A stretch of DNA of 64,000 nucleotides from Nitrospirota bacterium (GTDB taxonomy: Bacteria; NPL-UPA2; JAADIA01). The DNA lies in contig JAADIA010000079.1 of NCBI GenBank assembly GCA_013151555.1, positions 6,407-70,406 of the forward strand, read 5' to 3'. Position numbers and translations under genes: made by a program. This document shows, piece by piece, positions 18,523-26,818 of this stretch (positions are counted from its first letter, which is position 1; each line of letters starts with the position of its first letter). The notes beneath the pieces were generated by a model. That model worked only from the letters and a program-made list of their open reading frames with translations. It was not told where the DNA came from and did no database searches.

Positions 18523-19792
18523 AGGTAGTCGGTTGATTGATCCGGATAGTGGATACGATGATATTTCTAATATTCTGATAGAGAGGGGCAAAATAACCGC
18601 TATCGGGAGAAAAGTCTCCGCGAAAGGGGCAAAGGTAATTGAAGCGGAAGGGAAGATAGCTGTCCCGGGACTGATTGATATGCACGTCCATCTCCGGGAG
18701 CCGGGAAGGGAGGATGAAGAGACCATTCTCTCGGGGACGCGGGCTGCAGGGCGAGGCGGATTCACCGCTATTGCTTGTATGCCTAATACCGATCCGGTTA
18801 TTGATAATCAAGGAATAGTAAAGTTTATTTACTCCCAGACCGAAAAAGTGGGGATAGTTTCGGTCTTTCCCATTGGCAGTATAACCAAGGGGCTCCGCGG
18901 GGAGGAGTTAGCGGAGATCGGGGAACTTAAGGAAGCGGGAGTAGTGGGTATCTCCGATGACGGGAAACCAGTGGAAAATTCAGAAGTTATGCGGCGGGCT
19001 CTGGAATATGCAAAGATGTTTGATCTCGTGGTTATCTCTCACTGTGAAGATAAAGACCTGAAGGGGGAGGGAGTAATGCATGAGGGTTATTACTCTACCC
19101 TTCTTGGCCTTCCCGGCATACCCGCGGCAGCTGAGGAAGTTATGGTAGCCAGGGACTTGGGGTTAGCGGAACTGAGTGGAGGATGGCTTCATATCGCCCA
19201 TGTGAGCACGGCTGGGACCGTGGAGATGATCAGGCAGGCGAAATCGAGAGGTATCCGGGTAACTTGTGAGACAGCTCCTCATTATTTCAGTTTAACCGAT
19301 GAAGCAGTTAAGGATTTTGATACCAATGCCAAGATGAATCCTCCCTTGCGGACGGAGGAAGATGTGGAGGCGATAAAAGAGGGGCTGAAGGATGGGACTA
19401 TCGATGTTATTGCTACCGATCATGCACCTCATACCAGCGTGGAGAAAGAAGTAGAATATACCATAGCCCCTTTCGGGGTGATCGGGTTGGAAACGGCCTT
19501 ATCTTTAATTATTACCAAGCTTGTTAAAGAAGATATCTTAACTTTAAGTCAGGCTATTGCCAAGGTCTCCCTGAATCCGGCTAAGATATTAAGGATTGAT
19601 AAAGGTATCCTGAAAGTAGGAGCTGATGCCGACATTACCATTATTGACCCGGACAGAGAAATTATTGTAGAATCCGGCGCGTTTGAATCTAAGAGTAGTA
19701 ATTCTCCTTTCCTGGACTGGAAACTCAAAGGTGCGGCTACTATGACGATAGTGGGGGGGAGAGTGGTTATGAAAGAAGGGAGAATACTGTAA
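18506..19792 (+). CDS. pyrC: dihydroorotase, class I
   Basis: 428 aa. Cyclises carbamoyl-aspartate to dihydroorotate. The metal-site motif is [18 protein letters not shown]. The other zinc ligands are in [10 protein letters not shown] and [16 protein letters not shown], and the catalytic Asp is in [11 protein letters not shown]. The N-terminal and C-terminal amidohydrolase beta-sandwich segments are complete. It begins inside pyrB (17-nt overlap, GTG 18506), which indicates translational coupling. Confidence 0.97.
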   Translation: MKLLIKGSRLIDPDSGYDDISNILIERGKITAIGRKVSAKGAKVIEAEGKIAVPGLIDMHVHLREPGREDEETILSGTRAAGRGGFTAIACMPNTDPVIDNQGIVKFIYSQTEKVGIVSVFPIGSITKGLRGEELAEIGELKEAGVVGISDDGKPVENSEVMRRALEYAKMFDLVVISHCEDKDLKGEGVMHEGYYSTLLGLPGIPAAAEEVMVARDLGLAELSGGWLHIAHVSTAGTVEMIRQAKSRGIRVTCETAPHYFSLTDEAVKDFDTNAKMNPPLRTEEDVEAIKEGLKDGTIDVIATDHAPHTSVEKEVEYTIAPFGVIGLETALSLIITKLVKEDILTLSQAIAKVSLNPAKILRIDKGILKVGADADITIIDPDREIIVESGAFESKSSNSPFLDWKLKGAATMTIVGGRVVMKEGRIL

Positions 19793-19813
19793 GAGGCATA
19801 GGGATTAAGTGGT

Positions 19814-19943
19814 GAAATCCCAAACTAAAAATCCCAATACTACCAAATAAATCCCAATACCACCAATTTTTGGGGTTTGGTAATACTTGGATTTTTGGTT
19901 TACGGCGCAAGACGTTTGGGTTTGGTAACTATTGGGATTTAGG
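19814..19943. repeat. inverted repeat, TTTGGGATTTGGTATT family, between pyrC and pyrK
   Basis: CCCAAACTAAAAATCCCAAT and a second partial copy on the left face TTGGGGTTTGGTAATACTTGG and GTTTGGGTTTGGTAACTATT on the right. The 159-nt pyrC-pyrK gap is almost entirely this element. A single arm of the same family sits between tRNA-Leu and tRNA-Val (31836-31868). Confidence 0.75.
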
Positions 19944-19951
19944 ATTTAACT

Positions 19952-20785
19952 ATGTGGCAGGGTAGAGTAAAAATTTCTGTTAATGAAGAGGTTGCTCCCG
20001 GGTACTTCAGGATGGTTTTAAATGCTCCTCAGGTAGCTGAAGATGCGGAAGCGGGACAATTTATTCATATTCGAGTCAATGATGAGTATGATCCTTTACT
20101 GCGGCGGCCGCTTAGCATACATAGAATAATTAGTCGAAGGTTAAAGGTTAAAAGTTTAAAGTTGCCGGATATTGAAGTGCTTTATGAGGTCGTAGGGAAG
20201 GGGACGAAGATATTGGCGGGAAAGCGGCCGGGAGAAGATCTGGATATTCTGGGACCGCTGGGCAATGGTTTTAAACTCGGCTGTGTTTCCGGGACGGTTA
20301 TCCTGATCGCCGGGGGAATGGGTGTCGCTCCTCTCCTGGCTCTGGCTGAGGAGATAAGGAGAGAGGAAAAGGTTAAGGATACCTACGTTATTATTGGGGC
20401 GAGAACGAAGGCGCTGGTGTTATGCGAGGATGCTTTCCGGGATTTAGCGGCCAAGGAGGTGCAAGTGGCTACTGATGATGGAAGCAGAGGATACAAAGGA
20501 TTAGCGACTGACCTTCTGCAAGAGTTGTTTTCAACTTTAAACCTTAAACTTTCAACCACAGTTTACGCCTGTGGTCCGGAAGGAATGCTTCGGGAGGTAG
20601 CTGCCCTTACGGTTGCCAAGGGGGTTCCCTGCCGGATGTCTTTGGAGAACCGAATGGGGTGTGGAGTAGGAGCATGTCTGGGGTGTGTTGTGAGAGTGAA
20701 AAGTTTGCAGTCGGGAGTTGAAAGTTACAAACGTGTATGTAAGGATGGACCTGTCTTTGAAGCCGGGGAGATAATCTGGGAGTGA
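19952..20785 (+). CDS. pyrK: dihydroorotate dehydrogenase electron-transfer subunit
   Basis: 277 aa. FAD and [2Fe-2S] subunit that lets PyrD 1B use NAD. The FAD-binding motif is DPLLRRPLSIHRI. The NAD domain starts at VILIAGGMGVAPLLALAEEI, and the cluster cysteines are in MGCGVGACLGCVVRV with a fourth Cys in YKRVCKDGP. Three stretches (about residues 62-72, 193-202 and 247-259) are in-frame translations of the dispersed GGTTAAAAGTTTAAAG-type repeat found in intergenic gaps, so the protein is slightly longer than usual. It overlaps pyrD by 4 nt. Confidence 0.93.
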   Translation: MWQGRVKISVNEEVAPGYFRMVLNAPQVAEDAEAGQFIHIRVNDEYDPLLRRPLSIHRIISRRLKVKSLKLPDIEVLYEVVGKGTKILAGKRPGEDLDILGPLGNGFKLGCVSGTVILIAGGMGVAPLLALAEEIRREEKVKDTYVIIGARTKALVLCEDAFRDLAAKEVQVATDDGSRGYKGLATDLLQELFSTLNLKLSTTVYACGPEGMLREVAALTVAKGVPCRMSLENRMGCGVGACLGCVVRVKSLQSGVESYKRVCKDGPVFEAGEIIWE

Positions 20786-21705
20786 AAAGCGAGCCAAATA
20801 TTTCCGTAGATATAGCCGGGATAAAGATGCGTTGCCCCGTTATGGTAGCCTCCGGGACTTTCGGTTATGGGGAAGAGTATGCAGACCTGCTTGACCTTAG
20901 CCGGTTAGGAGCACTTGTTGCCAAAGGGATTACCCTTAATCCTCGTCAGGGAAATCCTCCGCCCAGAATAGTGGAAACCCCGGCGGGTATGCTCAATGCC
21001 ATTGGATGGGAAAATGTCGGTTTGCAGGTTTTCCTTGAGGAGAAACTTCCTTTCCTGAAGAGATTTAACACCCCGCTTATCGTCAATGTTTGTGGCAAGA
21101 AAGAGGAAGAGTATGTACAGATAGCTGAACGTCTGGATGACCGGGAGGGAGTTGCCGGGTTAGAGCTGAATATTTCCTGTCCCAATGTTAGAAGCGGGGG
21201 GTTATCGTTTGGGAGGGAAGCGGGGGCTACCCAAAAGTTAGTGGCTGGGGTGAGAAGAGTGACGAAGCTCCCGCTTATTGTTAAATTAAGCCCCAATGTT
21301 ACTGATATAGTATCTATCGGACGGGCAGCTCAGGATGCCGGCGCCGATGGGTTATCCTTGATAAATACTCTTGTGGGAATAGCCGTTGATATAAAAACGA
21401 AAAGACCGAAGTTGACCAATATAACCGGGGGGCTCTCCGGTCCGGCTATTAAGCCGGTGGCTCTGCGCTCGGTCTGGGAGGTAGCCGGGAAGGTGGATTT
21501 GCCTATTATCGGGATGGGAGGAATTATGACCGGGGAAGACGCCGTTGAGTTTCTCCTGGCAGGCGCAACAGCAGTGGCGGTAGGGACGGCTAACTTCGTT
21601 AATCCTCACGCGGCTTTAGATGTAGCTGAGGGGATAAGAGAATATCTGGAAGAGAACAAAATTCAGGACGTTAATAGTTTAAGAGAGTATGGGAAAAAAT
21701 GGTGA
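20782..21705 (+). CDS. pyrD: dihydroorotate dehydrogenase, class 1B
   Basis: 307 aa. Oxidises dihydroorotate to orotate together with PyrK. PVMVASGTFGYGEEY is the class 1B N-terminus. NPPPRIVETPAGMLNAIGWENVG, LELNISCPNVRSGGLSFG with the catalytic Cys, LIVKLSPNVTDI, LINTLVGIAVD and IGMGGIMTGEDAVEFLLAGATAVAVGT complete the FMN barrel. The start is GTG 20782 overlapping the pyrK stop (GTGA), typical of a coupled PyrDK pair. Confidence 0.98.
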   Translation: MKSEPNISVDIAGIKMRCPVMVASGTFGYGEEYADLLDLSRLGALVAKGITLNPRQGNPPPRIVETPAGMLNAIGWENVGLQVFLEEKLPFLKRFNTPLIVNVCGKKEEEYVQIAERLDDREGVAGLELNISCPNVRSGGLSFGREAGATQKLVAGVRRVTKLPLIVKLSPNVTDIVSIGRAAQDAGADGLSLINTLVGIAVDIKTKRPKLTNITGGLSGPAIKPVALRSVWEVAGKVDLPIIGMGGIMTGEDAVEFLLAGATAVAVGTANFVNPHAALDVAEGIREYLEENKIQDVNSLREYGKKW

Positions 21706-21714
21706 AACGATTGG

Positions 21715-21858
21715 AGAAGGCACAAAGTGACAAAGGCACATAGGCACAAAGGCACAGAGTAACAAAGGCACAAAGGAAAAACAAGAACCAACACTTTTGT
21801 ACTTTTTTTGGTTTTTAAACTTAGTGCCTCTGTGCCTTAGTGCCTCTGTGCCTGTTTA
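21715..21858. repeat. inverted repeat, AAAGGCACAGAGG family, between pyrD and pyrF
   Basis: Four imperfect units of the form AAAGGCACAAAG at 21718-21778 face TTAGTGCCTCTGTGCC units at 21820-21852. The transcript can form a long stem within the operon. Confidence 0.8.
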
Positions 21859-21868
21859 AGGTAAAAAA

Positions 21869-22606
21869 ATGACCTTGAAGGTTAAAGATAGGTTGGTTCT
21901 GGCGCTGGATGTTGACGATAAGGAAACGGCTCTCGGGTTAGTAGAACAATTAGAAGAATATGTAGGTGTCTTTAAAGTGGGGGTGCAGCTATTTTCCGGG
22001 GAGGGGCCGGAGATTATCCGTTGCCTTCGGGGAAAGGGAAAAAAGGTATTCTATGATGCCAAATACCATGATATTCCTACCACTGTGGCCAAGGCTGGAA
22101 AGATGGCCGTTCGCTTAGGGGCTTATATTTATAATGTCCATACCCTGGGTGGTTACGAGATGATGAGAATGACGGTGGAGGAGACAGAGAAGGAAGCTGC
22201 GGCGTTGGAAGTGGAGAAACCGCTCGTTTTGGGAGTAACCGTTTTAACTCATCTGGATCAGGGGATGTTGAAGGAAGTGGGGATTGAGAAGAGTCTGAAA
22301 AAAGAAGTGGTCAGTCTGGCAAAACTGGCGCAGAGGGCAGGATTGGAAGGAGTCGTTAGTTCTCCCCGGGAAATAAGGTTGATTCGAGAGGCTTGTGGAG
22401 ATGATTTTCTTATCCTGACGCCGGGGATAAGGCCTTGTTGGGCGGAGGGGAATGAGCAGAGACGTTCGATGACTCCCGGGGAAGCCCTGGAAGCCGGAGC
22501 GGATTTTATCGTTATCGGTCGTCCTATCCTTCAGGCGGATGACCCTGCAGGAGCTGCTCAAAGGGTGCTCAGGGAGATGGAGGAAGCAGTTGCGAAAGGA
22601 AAGTGA
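21869..22606 (+). CDS. pyrF: orotidine-5'-phosphate decarboxylase
   Basis: 245 aa. Makes UMP from OMP. The N-terminus LVLALDVDDKETALGLVEQL is followed by the catalytic block VFYDAKYHDIPTTVAKA (Asp-Lys-x-x-Asp). ILTPGIRPCWAEGNEQRRSMTPGEALEAGADFIVIGRPI is the phosphate-binding end. This is the normal bacterial short form. AAGG precedes ATG 21869 in place of a full SD. Its 3' end overlaps the probable pyrE start. Confidence 0.97.
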   Translation: MTLKVKDRLVLALDVDDKETALGLVEQLEEYVGVFKVGVQLFSGEGPEIIRCLRGKGKKVFYDAKYHDIPTTVAKAGKMAVRLGAYIYNVHTLGGYEMMRMTVEETEKEAAALEVEKPLVLGVTVLTHLDQGMLKEVGIEKSLKKEVVSLAKLAQRAGLEGVVSSPREIRLIREACGDDFLILTPGIRPCWAEGNEQRRSMTPGEALEAGADFIVIGRPILQADDPAGAAQRVLREMEEAVAKGK

Positions 22607-23246
22607 GAGGAAAGAAAGCCGGGGGAATGAAAAGGAAGTTTTATCCCTTCTTCGGGAGACGGGGGCACTTCTTAAAGGACATTTTAAGTTATCTTCAGGA
22701 CTTCATAGTTCCGAATATGTGCAATGCGCTCTGGTTTTATCCTTCCCCGATTATGCTGAGAAGTTAGCTGAGTTCCTGGCTAAGCCGTTTAAAGAGGAGA
22801 AGATTGATATAGTTATCGGTCCGGCAATGGGGGGGATCGTCCTTTCCCAGGAGGTGGGCCGGGCATTGGGAGCGAGGGCTATTTTTGCCGAGAGGGAGGA
22901 AGGAATTCTCTCTTTGAGAAGAGGGTTTAAAATTCAGGAGGGAGAAAGGGTATTGGTAGTTGAGGATGTAGTTACTACCGGAGGGTCGGTCCGGGAAGTA
23001 ATAAGAATGGCCAAAGAAGAAGGTGGTGCGGTGAAAGGAGTAGCTTCCCTCATTGACCGCAGCTCGGGGAAAGTTGATTTCGGGGTGAGATGGGAAAGTT
23101 TAGTGAGCCTCGATCTCAAGGTTTATCCTCCCGGCCGTTGTCTTCTCTGTAAAGAAAAAATTCCTCTGAAAAAGTTAGGGTCGAGGGAAATGATTGAGGA
23201 TGCAAAGGAACAAGTGGGCAAGAATGGTGCAAGTAAAAATTTTTAA
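22590..23246 (+). CDS. pyrE: orotate phosphoribosyltransferase
   Basis: 218 aa from TTG 22590. Couples orotate to PRPP. LRETGALLKGHFKLSSGLHSSEYVQ is the family N-terminus. VIGPAMGGIVLSQEVGRALGARAIFAERE and the PRPP motif VLVVEDVVTTGGSVREVI follow. TTG 22590 has GGAGG six bases upstream and overlaps pyrF by 17 nt. A tidier start is blocked by phase: ATG at 22628 would give MKKEVLSLLRETG if one more A were present in AATGAAAAGG, so the start is uncertain. Confidence 0.9.
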   Translation: MRKESERKESRGNEKEVLSLLRETGALLKGHFKLSSGLHSSEYVQCALVLSFPDYAEKLAEFLAKPFKEEKIDIVIGPAMGGIVLSQEVGRALGARAIFAEREEGILSLRRGFKIQEGERVLVVEDVVTTGGSVREVIRMAKEEGGAVKGVASLIDRSSGKVDFGVRWESLVSLDLKVYPPGRCLLCKEKIPLKKLGSREMIEDAKEQVGKNGASKNF

Positions 23247-23297
23247 AAAAACAAACTCTTGCATCCTCGAACCCTTTTTAACAAAGGAGCACTTGCT

Positions 23298-24161
23298 ATG
23301 CGAAGTATGACCGGGTATGGACAAGCAGAGATTAAGAGCCCTCAAGGGATTCTTTCCGTAGAGATAAGAGCAGTTAACCGCCGTTTCTTTGAGTTGAAAG
23401 CGAAACTCCCACCACAGTTTTTACCTTTGGAGCCCAGAATTAAGAGTTATATTAAAAAGAGGATAGAACGGGGCACCTTGAATCTTTTTGTTAATTGGAA
23501 GGCAGAGAGGAGGGGAGTAGTTAATATTGACCGGCGGCTGGCTAAGGAGTATTATAATAAGTTGGAATCCCTGCGCAAGGAACTTGGTTTGAAGGATAAC
23601 TTTGATATTGGTTTCCTTACCCGGTTGCCGGAGGTGATTAAAGTTGAAGAATCAAAGAGTAAGATAGAGAAAATCTGGCCTGTCATGCAGCTGGCTCTAA
23701 AGAAGTCTATGGAAGGCCTGTTATCTATGAAGGAGAGGGAAGGAGGGGATCTTCAGGAGGATATTGAGAAAAGGTTGAGGATGATCGAAAAGGACCTCCG
23801 AGCCATTAAGGTCCGTTGCCCTCGAGTAGTAACCGATTGCCGGAAACGGCTGTCTATGAGAGTAAAAGAATTGTCCGGGAGAATTAATGAAGACCGGCTT
23901 AGTTTGGAAGTGGCTCTCTTTGCCGACCGGGCTGATATCTCAGAAGAGTTAACTCGTTTTTGGAGTCTCCTCAATCAGTTTAAGGAAGGAGTAGGAGAGA
24001 ATAAGCCTGTGGGGAGGAAACTGGAGTTTACTCTTCAAGAGATGAGCCGGGAGATTAATACCATCGGGGCTAAAGCATCCGATTCTCTTATTTCCCGGAG
24101 AGTGATTAAGATCAAAGGCGAATTGGAGAAGATAAGGGAGGAGATTCAGAATGTGGAATGA
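23298..24161 (+). CDS. yicC: YicC family endoribonuclease
   Basis: 287 aa, standard length. The N-terminus MRSMTGYGQAEI, then VEIRAVNRRFFELKAKLP and the C-terminal KLEFTLQEMSREINTIGAKASD are signature blocks of YicC/YloC, recently described endoribonucleases. I chose ATG 23298 with AAAGGAG upstream instead of the ATG at 23259. It is followed directly by rpoZ. In many bacteria remA and gmk stand between the two; both are missing here. Confidence 0.94.
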   Translation: MRSMTGYGQAEIKSPQGILSVEIRAVNRRFFELKAKLPPQFLPLEPRIKSYIKKRIERGTLNLFVNWKAERRGVVNIDRRLAKEYYNKLESLRKELGLKDNFDIGFLTRLPEVIKVEESKSKIEKIWPVMQLALKKSMEGLLSMKEREGGDLQEDIEKRLRMIEKDLRAIKVRCPRVVTDCRKRLSMRVKELSGRINEDRLSLEVALFADRADISEELTRFWSLLNQFKEGVGENKPVGRKLEFTLQEMSREINTIGAKASDSLISRRVIKIKGELEKIREEIQNVE

Positions 24162-24167
24162 GATACA

Positions 24168-24362
24168 ATGAATAGTGTGAGTATGGAAAAGTCAAAGGCT
24201 AATATTGATAATGTCTATAAGTTAGTAATCGTAGCTTCAAAGCGGGTCAGGCAACTTAATGAGGGGTCGCCTAAGCTGGTAGAGACGAATTCGGGGAAAG
24301 CGACAACGATAGCCCTGGAGGAAATCGCTGTAGGAAAGATTGGGTGTAAGGAAAAAAAATAA
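24168..24362 (+). CDS. rpoZ: RNA polymerase omega subunit
   Basis: 64 aa. Small subunit that aids folding of beta-prime. NVYKLVIVASKRVRQLNEGSPKLVE and KATTIALEEIAVGKI are the conserved omega core. It begins 6 nt after the yicC stop, with no strong SD of its own. ATG 24183 in frame would give a slightly shorter protein. The yicC-rpoZ-coaBC order supports the call. Confidence 0.92.
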   Translation: MNSVSMEKSKANIDNVYKLVIVASKRVRQLNEGSPKLVETNSGKATTIALEEIAVGKIGCKEKK

Positions 24363-24422
24363 CGAGTGCTTCCGGGGTTCCGGTTTTCAAGTTAAGTAAA
24401 AGAGAGTTGTTAATCGGAGCCC
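24363..24422 (-). repeat. dispersed hairpin element, family C (copy 3, inverted)
   Basis: Read on the minus strand it gives GGCTCCGATTAACAACTCTC, TTTTACTTAA and CCCCGGAAGCAC, the same core and arms as 4378-4424 and 7241-7285. It fills the rpoZ-coaC gap and is the only copy in reverse orientation. Confidence 0.5.
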
Positions 24423-24452
24423 TTGAGCTCTCAAGTAGAGGAGCCCTTGTTT

Positions 24453-25040
24453 ATGCTCAAAGGCAAGGAAATAATTATCGGAGTAACGGGGAGTATTGCG
24501 GCTTATAAATCGGCGGAAATCGTTAGGAGGTTGAAGAATGAAGGAGCCGAAGTGACCGTAATTATGACCGAAAAAGCTACCAAATTTATCACTCCTCTCA
24601 CTTTGGAAACTCTTTCTCGAAACCCGGTTTATTGTTCTCTGTTTTCTGAGGAGCGAGAATGGGACCCTGCTCACATTTCTCTGGCCGGGAGAGCGGATCT
24701 GATTTTGATAGCGCCGGCTACTGCCAATCTCATTGGCAAATTAGCTGCCGGGATAGCTGATGACCTTCTGACAACAACGGTGATGACGGTTAAGACAATG
24801 GTTATTCTTGCTCCGGCTATGAATACCCGGATGTATGAAAATCCTATTCTTCAGGAGAATCTGAACAGACTAAAAAGTTTCGGGTATGAAATTATCGAAC
24901 CCGAATACGGTTTTCTTGCCTGCGGCGAAAAAGGGAAAGGGCGGCTGGCTGATGTTGATACCATTCTTAAAATGGTGGAAGACAATTTTAACAGAAGACA
25001 GAAGACAGAGAATGGAGAACAGAAAACAGAGAGAATTTGA
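24453..25040 (+). CDS. coaC: phosphopantothenoylcysteine decarboxylase half of a split coaBC
   Basis: 195 aa. Flavoprotein that decarboxylates phosphopantothenoylcysteine in CoA synthesis. IIIGVTGSIAAYKSAEIVRRL is the N-terminus. LAGRADLILIAPATANLIGKLAAGIADDLL, the substrate-clamp ILAPAMNTRMYENPI, and the catalytic Cys in GFLACGEKGKGRLAD are all intact. In most bacteria CoaC is fused to CoaB. Here the last 15 residues (RRQKTENGEQKTERI) come from an inserted inverted repeat that ends the frame at 25040. ATG 24453 has GAGGAG upstream. Confidence 0.92.
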   Translation: MLKGKEIIIGVTGSIAAYKSAEIVRRLKNEGAEVTVIMTEKATKFITPLTLETLSRNPVYCSLFSEEREWDPAHISLAGRADLILIAPATANLIGKLAAGIADDLLTTTVMTVKTMVILAPAMNTRMYENPILQENLNRLKSFGYEIIEPEYGFLACGEKGKGRLADVDTILKMVEDNFNRRQKTENGEQKTERI

Positions 25041-25078
25041 CGCCTGTCTTCTGGTTTCTGGCAACTGTCCTCTCTGGT
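24991..25078. repeat. inverted repeat, CAGAAGACAGA family, splitting coaBC
   Basis: ACAGAAGACAGAAGACAGAG (24991-25010) and further AGAACAGAAAACAGAGAG units face CTGTCTTCTGGTTTCTGG and CAACTGTCCTCTCTGG (25044-25077). The element sits exactly at the CoaC/CoaB domain boundary. The same family occurs at 31951-32055 and 44945-45060. Confidence 0.8.
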
Positions 25079-25090
25079 TAGGAGATTGTC

Positions 25091-25795
25091 TTGAAGAGTA
25101 AGAAAGACGGGGTTGTGAGGACAAAGGACCTGGAAGGTAAAAAGGTTCTGGTTACCGCCGGCCCTACCCGGGAACCAATAGATGCAGTCCGCTTTCTCAG
25201 CAATCCTTCTACGGGAAGAATGGGTTTCGCTCTGGCTTCGGCCGCCGAGCGGAGGGGAGCGGAAGTTATTCTCATAAGCGGACCGACGGTTCTTGTTCCT
25301 CCGGAGGGAATAAACTTTATTCGGGTGGGAACGGCTCTGGAGATGTACCAGGCCGTCCTTAGAGAATTGCAAGGGGTAGATATTTTTATAGCTGCTGCAG
25401 CTGTTGCTGATTACCATCCGAAGAAATTTTTTCCGGGTAAGATTAAGAAGCAAGGAAGAAAAAATCTTTTACTCCAACTTCAGCCTAACCCTGATATTCT
25501 CAAGGAAGTGGGCCGGAAGAAAGGAGAGAAAATTCTGATAGGGTTTTCGGCGGAGACTGAGGGCCTGGTAAAGAATGCTTGCCTGAAACTTCGGGAGAAG
25601 AACTTAGACTTTATCGTAGCCAACGATCTGACTCAAGAAGGGTCCGGCTTCGCTTTGGAAACGAACCGGGTTAAAATAATAGATCGAGAAGGAAGGATAG
25701 AAAACCTTCCCTTGATGTCTAAAGCGAAAGTGGCGGAACATATTCTTGACCGGGTGGGGGAGGTAATGAAAAGTCGGAAAGCTCTGGGAGCTTGA
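25091..25795 (+). CDS. coaB: phosphopantothenate-cysteine ligase half of a split coaBC
   Basis: 234 aa. Couples phosphopantothenate to cysteine with CTP. The N-terminus GKKVLVTAGPTREPIDAVRFLSNPSTGRMGFALA is the CoaB domain entry. FIAAAAVADYHPKKFFPGKIKK is the catalytic block, and LIGFSAETEG, FIVANDLTQEGSGF are also present. It starts at TTG 25091 with GGAG six bases upstream, 50 nt after the coaC stop and in a different frame. All CoaB motifs are kept, so the split protein is probably functional. Confidence 0.93.
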   Translation: MKSKKDGVVRTKDLEGKKVLVTAGPTREPIDAVRFLSNPSTGRMGFALASAAERRGAEVILISGPTVLVPPEGINFIRVGTALEMYQAVLRELQGVDIFIAAAAVADYHPKKFFPGKIKKQGRKNLLLQLQPNPDILKEVGRKKGEKILIGFSAETEGLVKNACLKLREKNLDFIVANDLTQEGSGFALETNRVKIIDREGRIENLPLMSKAKVAEHILDRVGEVMKSRKALGA

Positions 25796-25909
25796 CAGGG
25801 TTTCAGGAATATGGTAAACTTTTATGAAAGATAAAAAGAGGGATATGAAATTAAATGGGAGTTTTAATTGGTGCCCCAGGAATTCTGAAGAGTTGTCGAG
25901 ATTGAATAC

Positions 25910-25938
25910 TTGCAATCCTTCGAATTACAGGGTATAAT
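25910..25938 (+). promoter_or_regulatory. promoter of the H-x-DG pseudopilin gene
   Basis: TTGCAA (25910-25915), 17-nt spacer, TATAAT (25933-25938). The predicted start near 25945 leaves a ~50-nt leader ending in GGGAGGTG before GTG 25995. Confidence 0.75.
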
Positions 25939-25994
25939 GAAGGGCAGCACTTTTGTGACGTCCTAAGGATTTTTTCAAGAAGGGAGGTGAAAGT

Positions 25995-26576
25995 GTGAAA
26001 GAAATAATGAAAAAGAAGATCGGAAAAGGGTTTACCCTAATTGAGTTGCTGGTAGTCATTGCTATTATTGCCATCTTGGCAGCTATGCTCTTACCGGCAC
26101 TGAATAAAGCCCGGGAGATGGCCAGGAGAGCAAACGGTGCCAGTAACCTCAAGCAGATTGGTTTGGCGGTCCACATGTATTCCACGGATTACAGTGAGTG
26201 GTTGCCTCTCAAAGCCATTGGTGATGGTTCGGCTAGTTTAGAGCCTCTCTACCCGGAATATCTTGGCAATCTCAAGATATTTGCTTGTCCCAGTTCTAGT
26301 GAGGGTCCCCCGACCACCCAGGCAGAGATAGGTACTAAGAGTTCTTATGCCTATAAGTCTGTAGGACTGACTGAGATGGATGCTTCTGATACACCTATCG
26401 CAGCTGATGACACGGTAAACACATATGCAGATGCCGGTACTACTCTCACGAATAATGATAACCACGGTGTAGATGGGGTAAATATTCTCTATATGGATGG
26501 TAGCGTCAAGTTCCTGAAATCTAACAATAACGTCGTAGCGGCGCCAGGCTTGGCGGGATTAAAAGATGGTTTATAG
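25995..26576 (+). CDS. pseudopilin with prepilin N-terminus and H-x-DG tail (PVC type)
   Basis: 193 aa. The class III prepilin signal [30 protein letters not shown] (cleavage after the first Gly) is followed by a globular domain with few conserved residues. It closes with [20 protein letters not shown], the H-x(9-10)-DG motif of a pseudopilin class that is abundant in Planctomycetes, Verrucomicrobia, Lentisphaerae and Omnitrophota. It is monocistronic, between its own promoter and the terminator at 26736, and lies ~30 kb from the pilus machinery genes. Start GTG 25995. Its function is unknown; it may be a minor pilin or secreted surface fibre. Confidence 0.9.
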   Translation: MKEIMKKKIGKGFTLIELLVVIAIIAILAAMLLPALNKAREMARRANGASNLKQIGLAVHMYSTDYSEWLPLKAIGDGSASLEPLYPEYLGNLKIFACPSSSEGPPTTQAEIGTKSSYAYKSVGLTEMDASDTPIAADDTVNTYADAGTTLTNNDNHGVDGVNILYMDGSVKFLKSNNNVVAAPGLAGLKDGL

Positions 26577-26597
26577 CCTGCTTGGTTCACATATGCT

Positions 26598-26735
26598 TTG
26601 TAATTGGAAGAAAGCGGGTTGCCCCGCAACCTTTAATTAAAACTTTAAGCGTTTTAATTATGCGGCCCTTTGGGGGGATTATTTATCAGGATGCAAATAA
26701 TCCGGCGTGAAAAAGCGAAAATCTGAAAAAAGGAT
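26598..26735 (+). ncRNA. structured trailer element A (related to 42614-42710)
   Basis: Three hairpins in order: GCGGG/CCCGC near 26617; TAATTAAAAC (26637) with GTTTTAATTA (26654); and GGATTATTT (26676) with AAATAATCC (26695). The first two, with the preceding AATTGGAA, recur in the gap before ffh with wobble-compatible changes. It lies after the pseudopilin stop and before a terminator. It could be a 3' UTR structure or a small RNA; the class is not recognised. Confidence 0.4.
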
Positions 26736-26768
26736 GAGCACTTAAGTTTTCTTAAGTGCTCTTCTTTT
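26736..26768 (+). terminator. rho-independent terminator
   Basis: GAGCACTTAAG, loop TTTT, CTTAAGTGCTC: an 11-bp perfect stem followed by TTCTTTTT. It ends the pseudopilin transcript. Confidence 0.92.
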
Positions 26769-26818
26769 TAGGCTGTCGCGAAATATATTTCAGCCTGTTC
26801 CAGAGAAGGGAGTTGTTT

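Noticed and set aside
26756-26818. GTG 26756 as start of the O-antigen ligase-like gene
   Set aside because: It lies inside the terminator stem; TTG 26819 has AGGGAG at the right distance.
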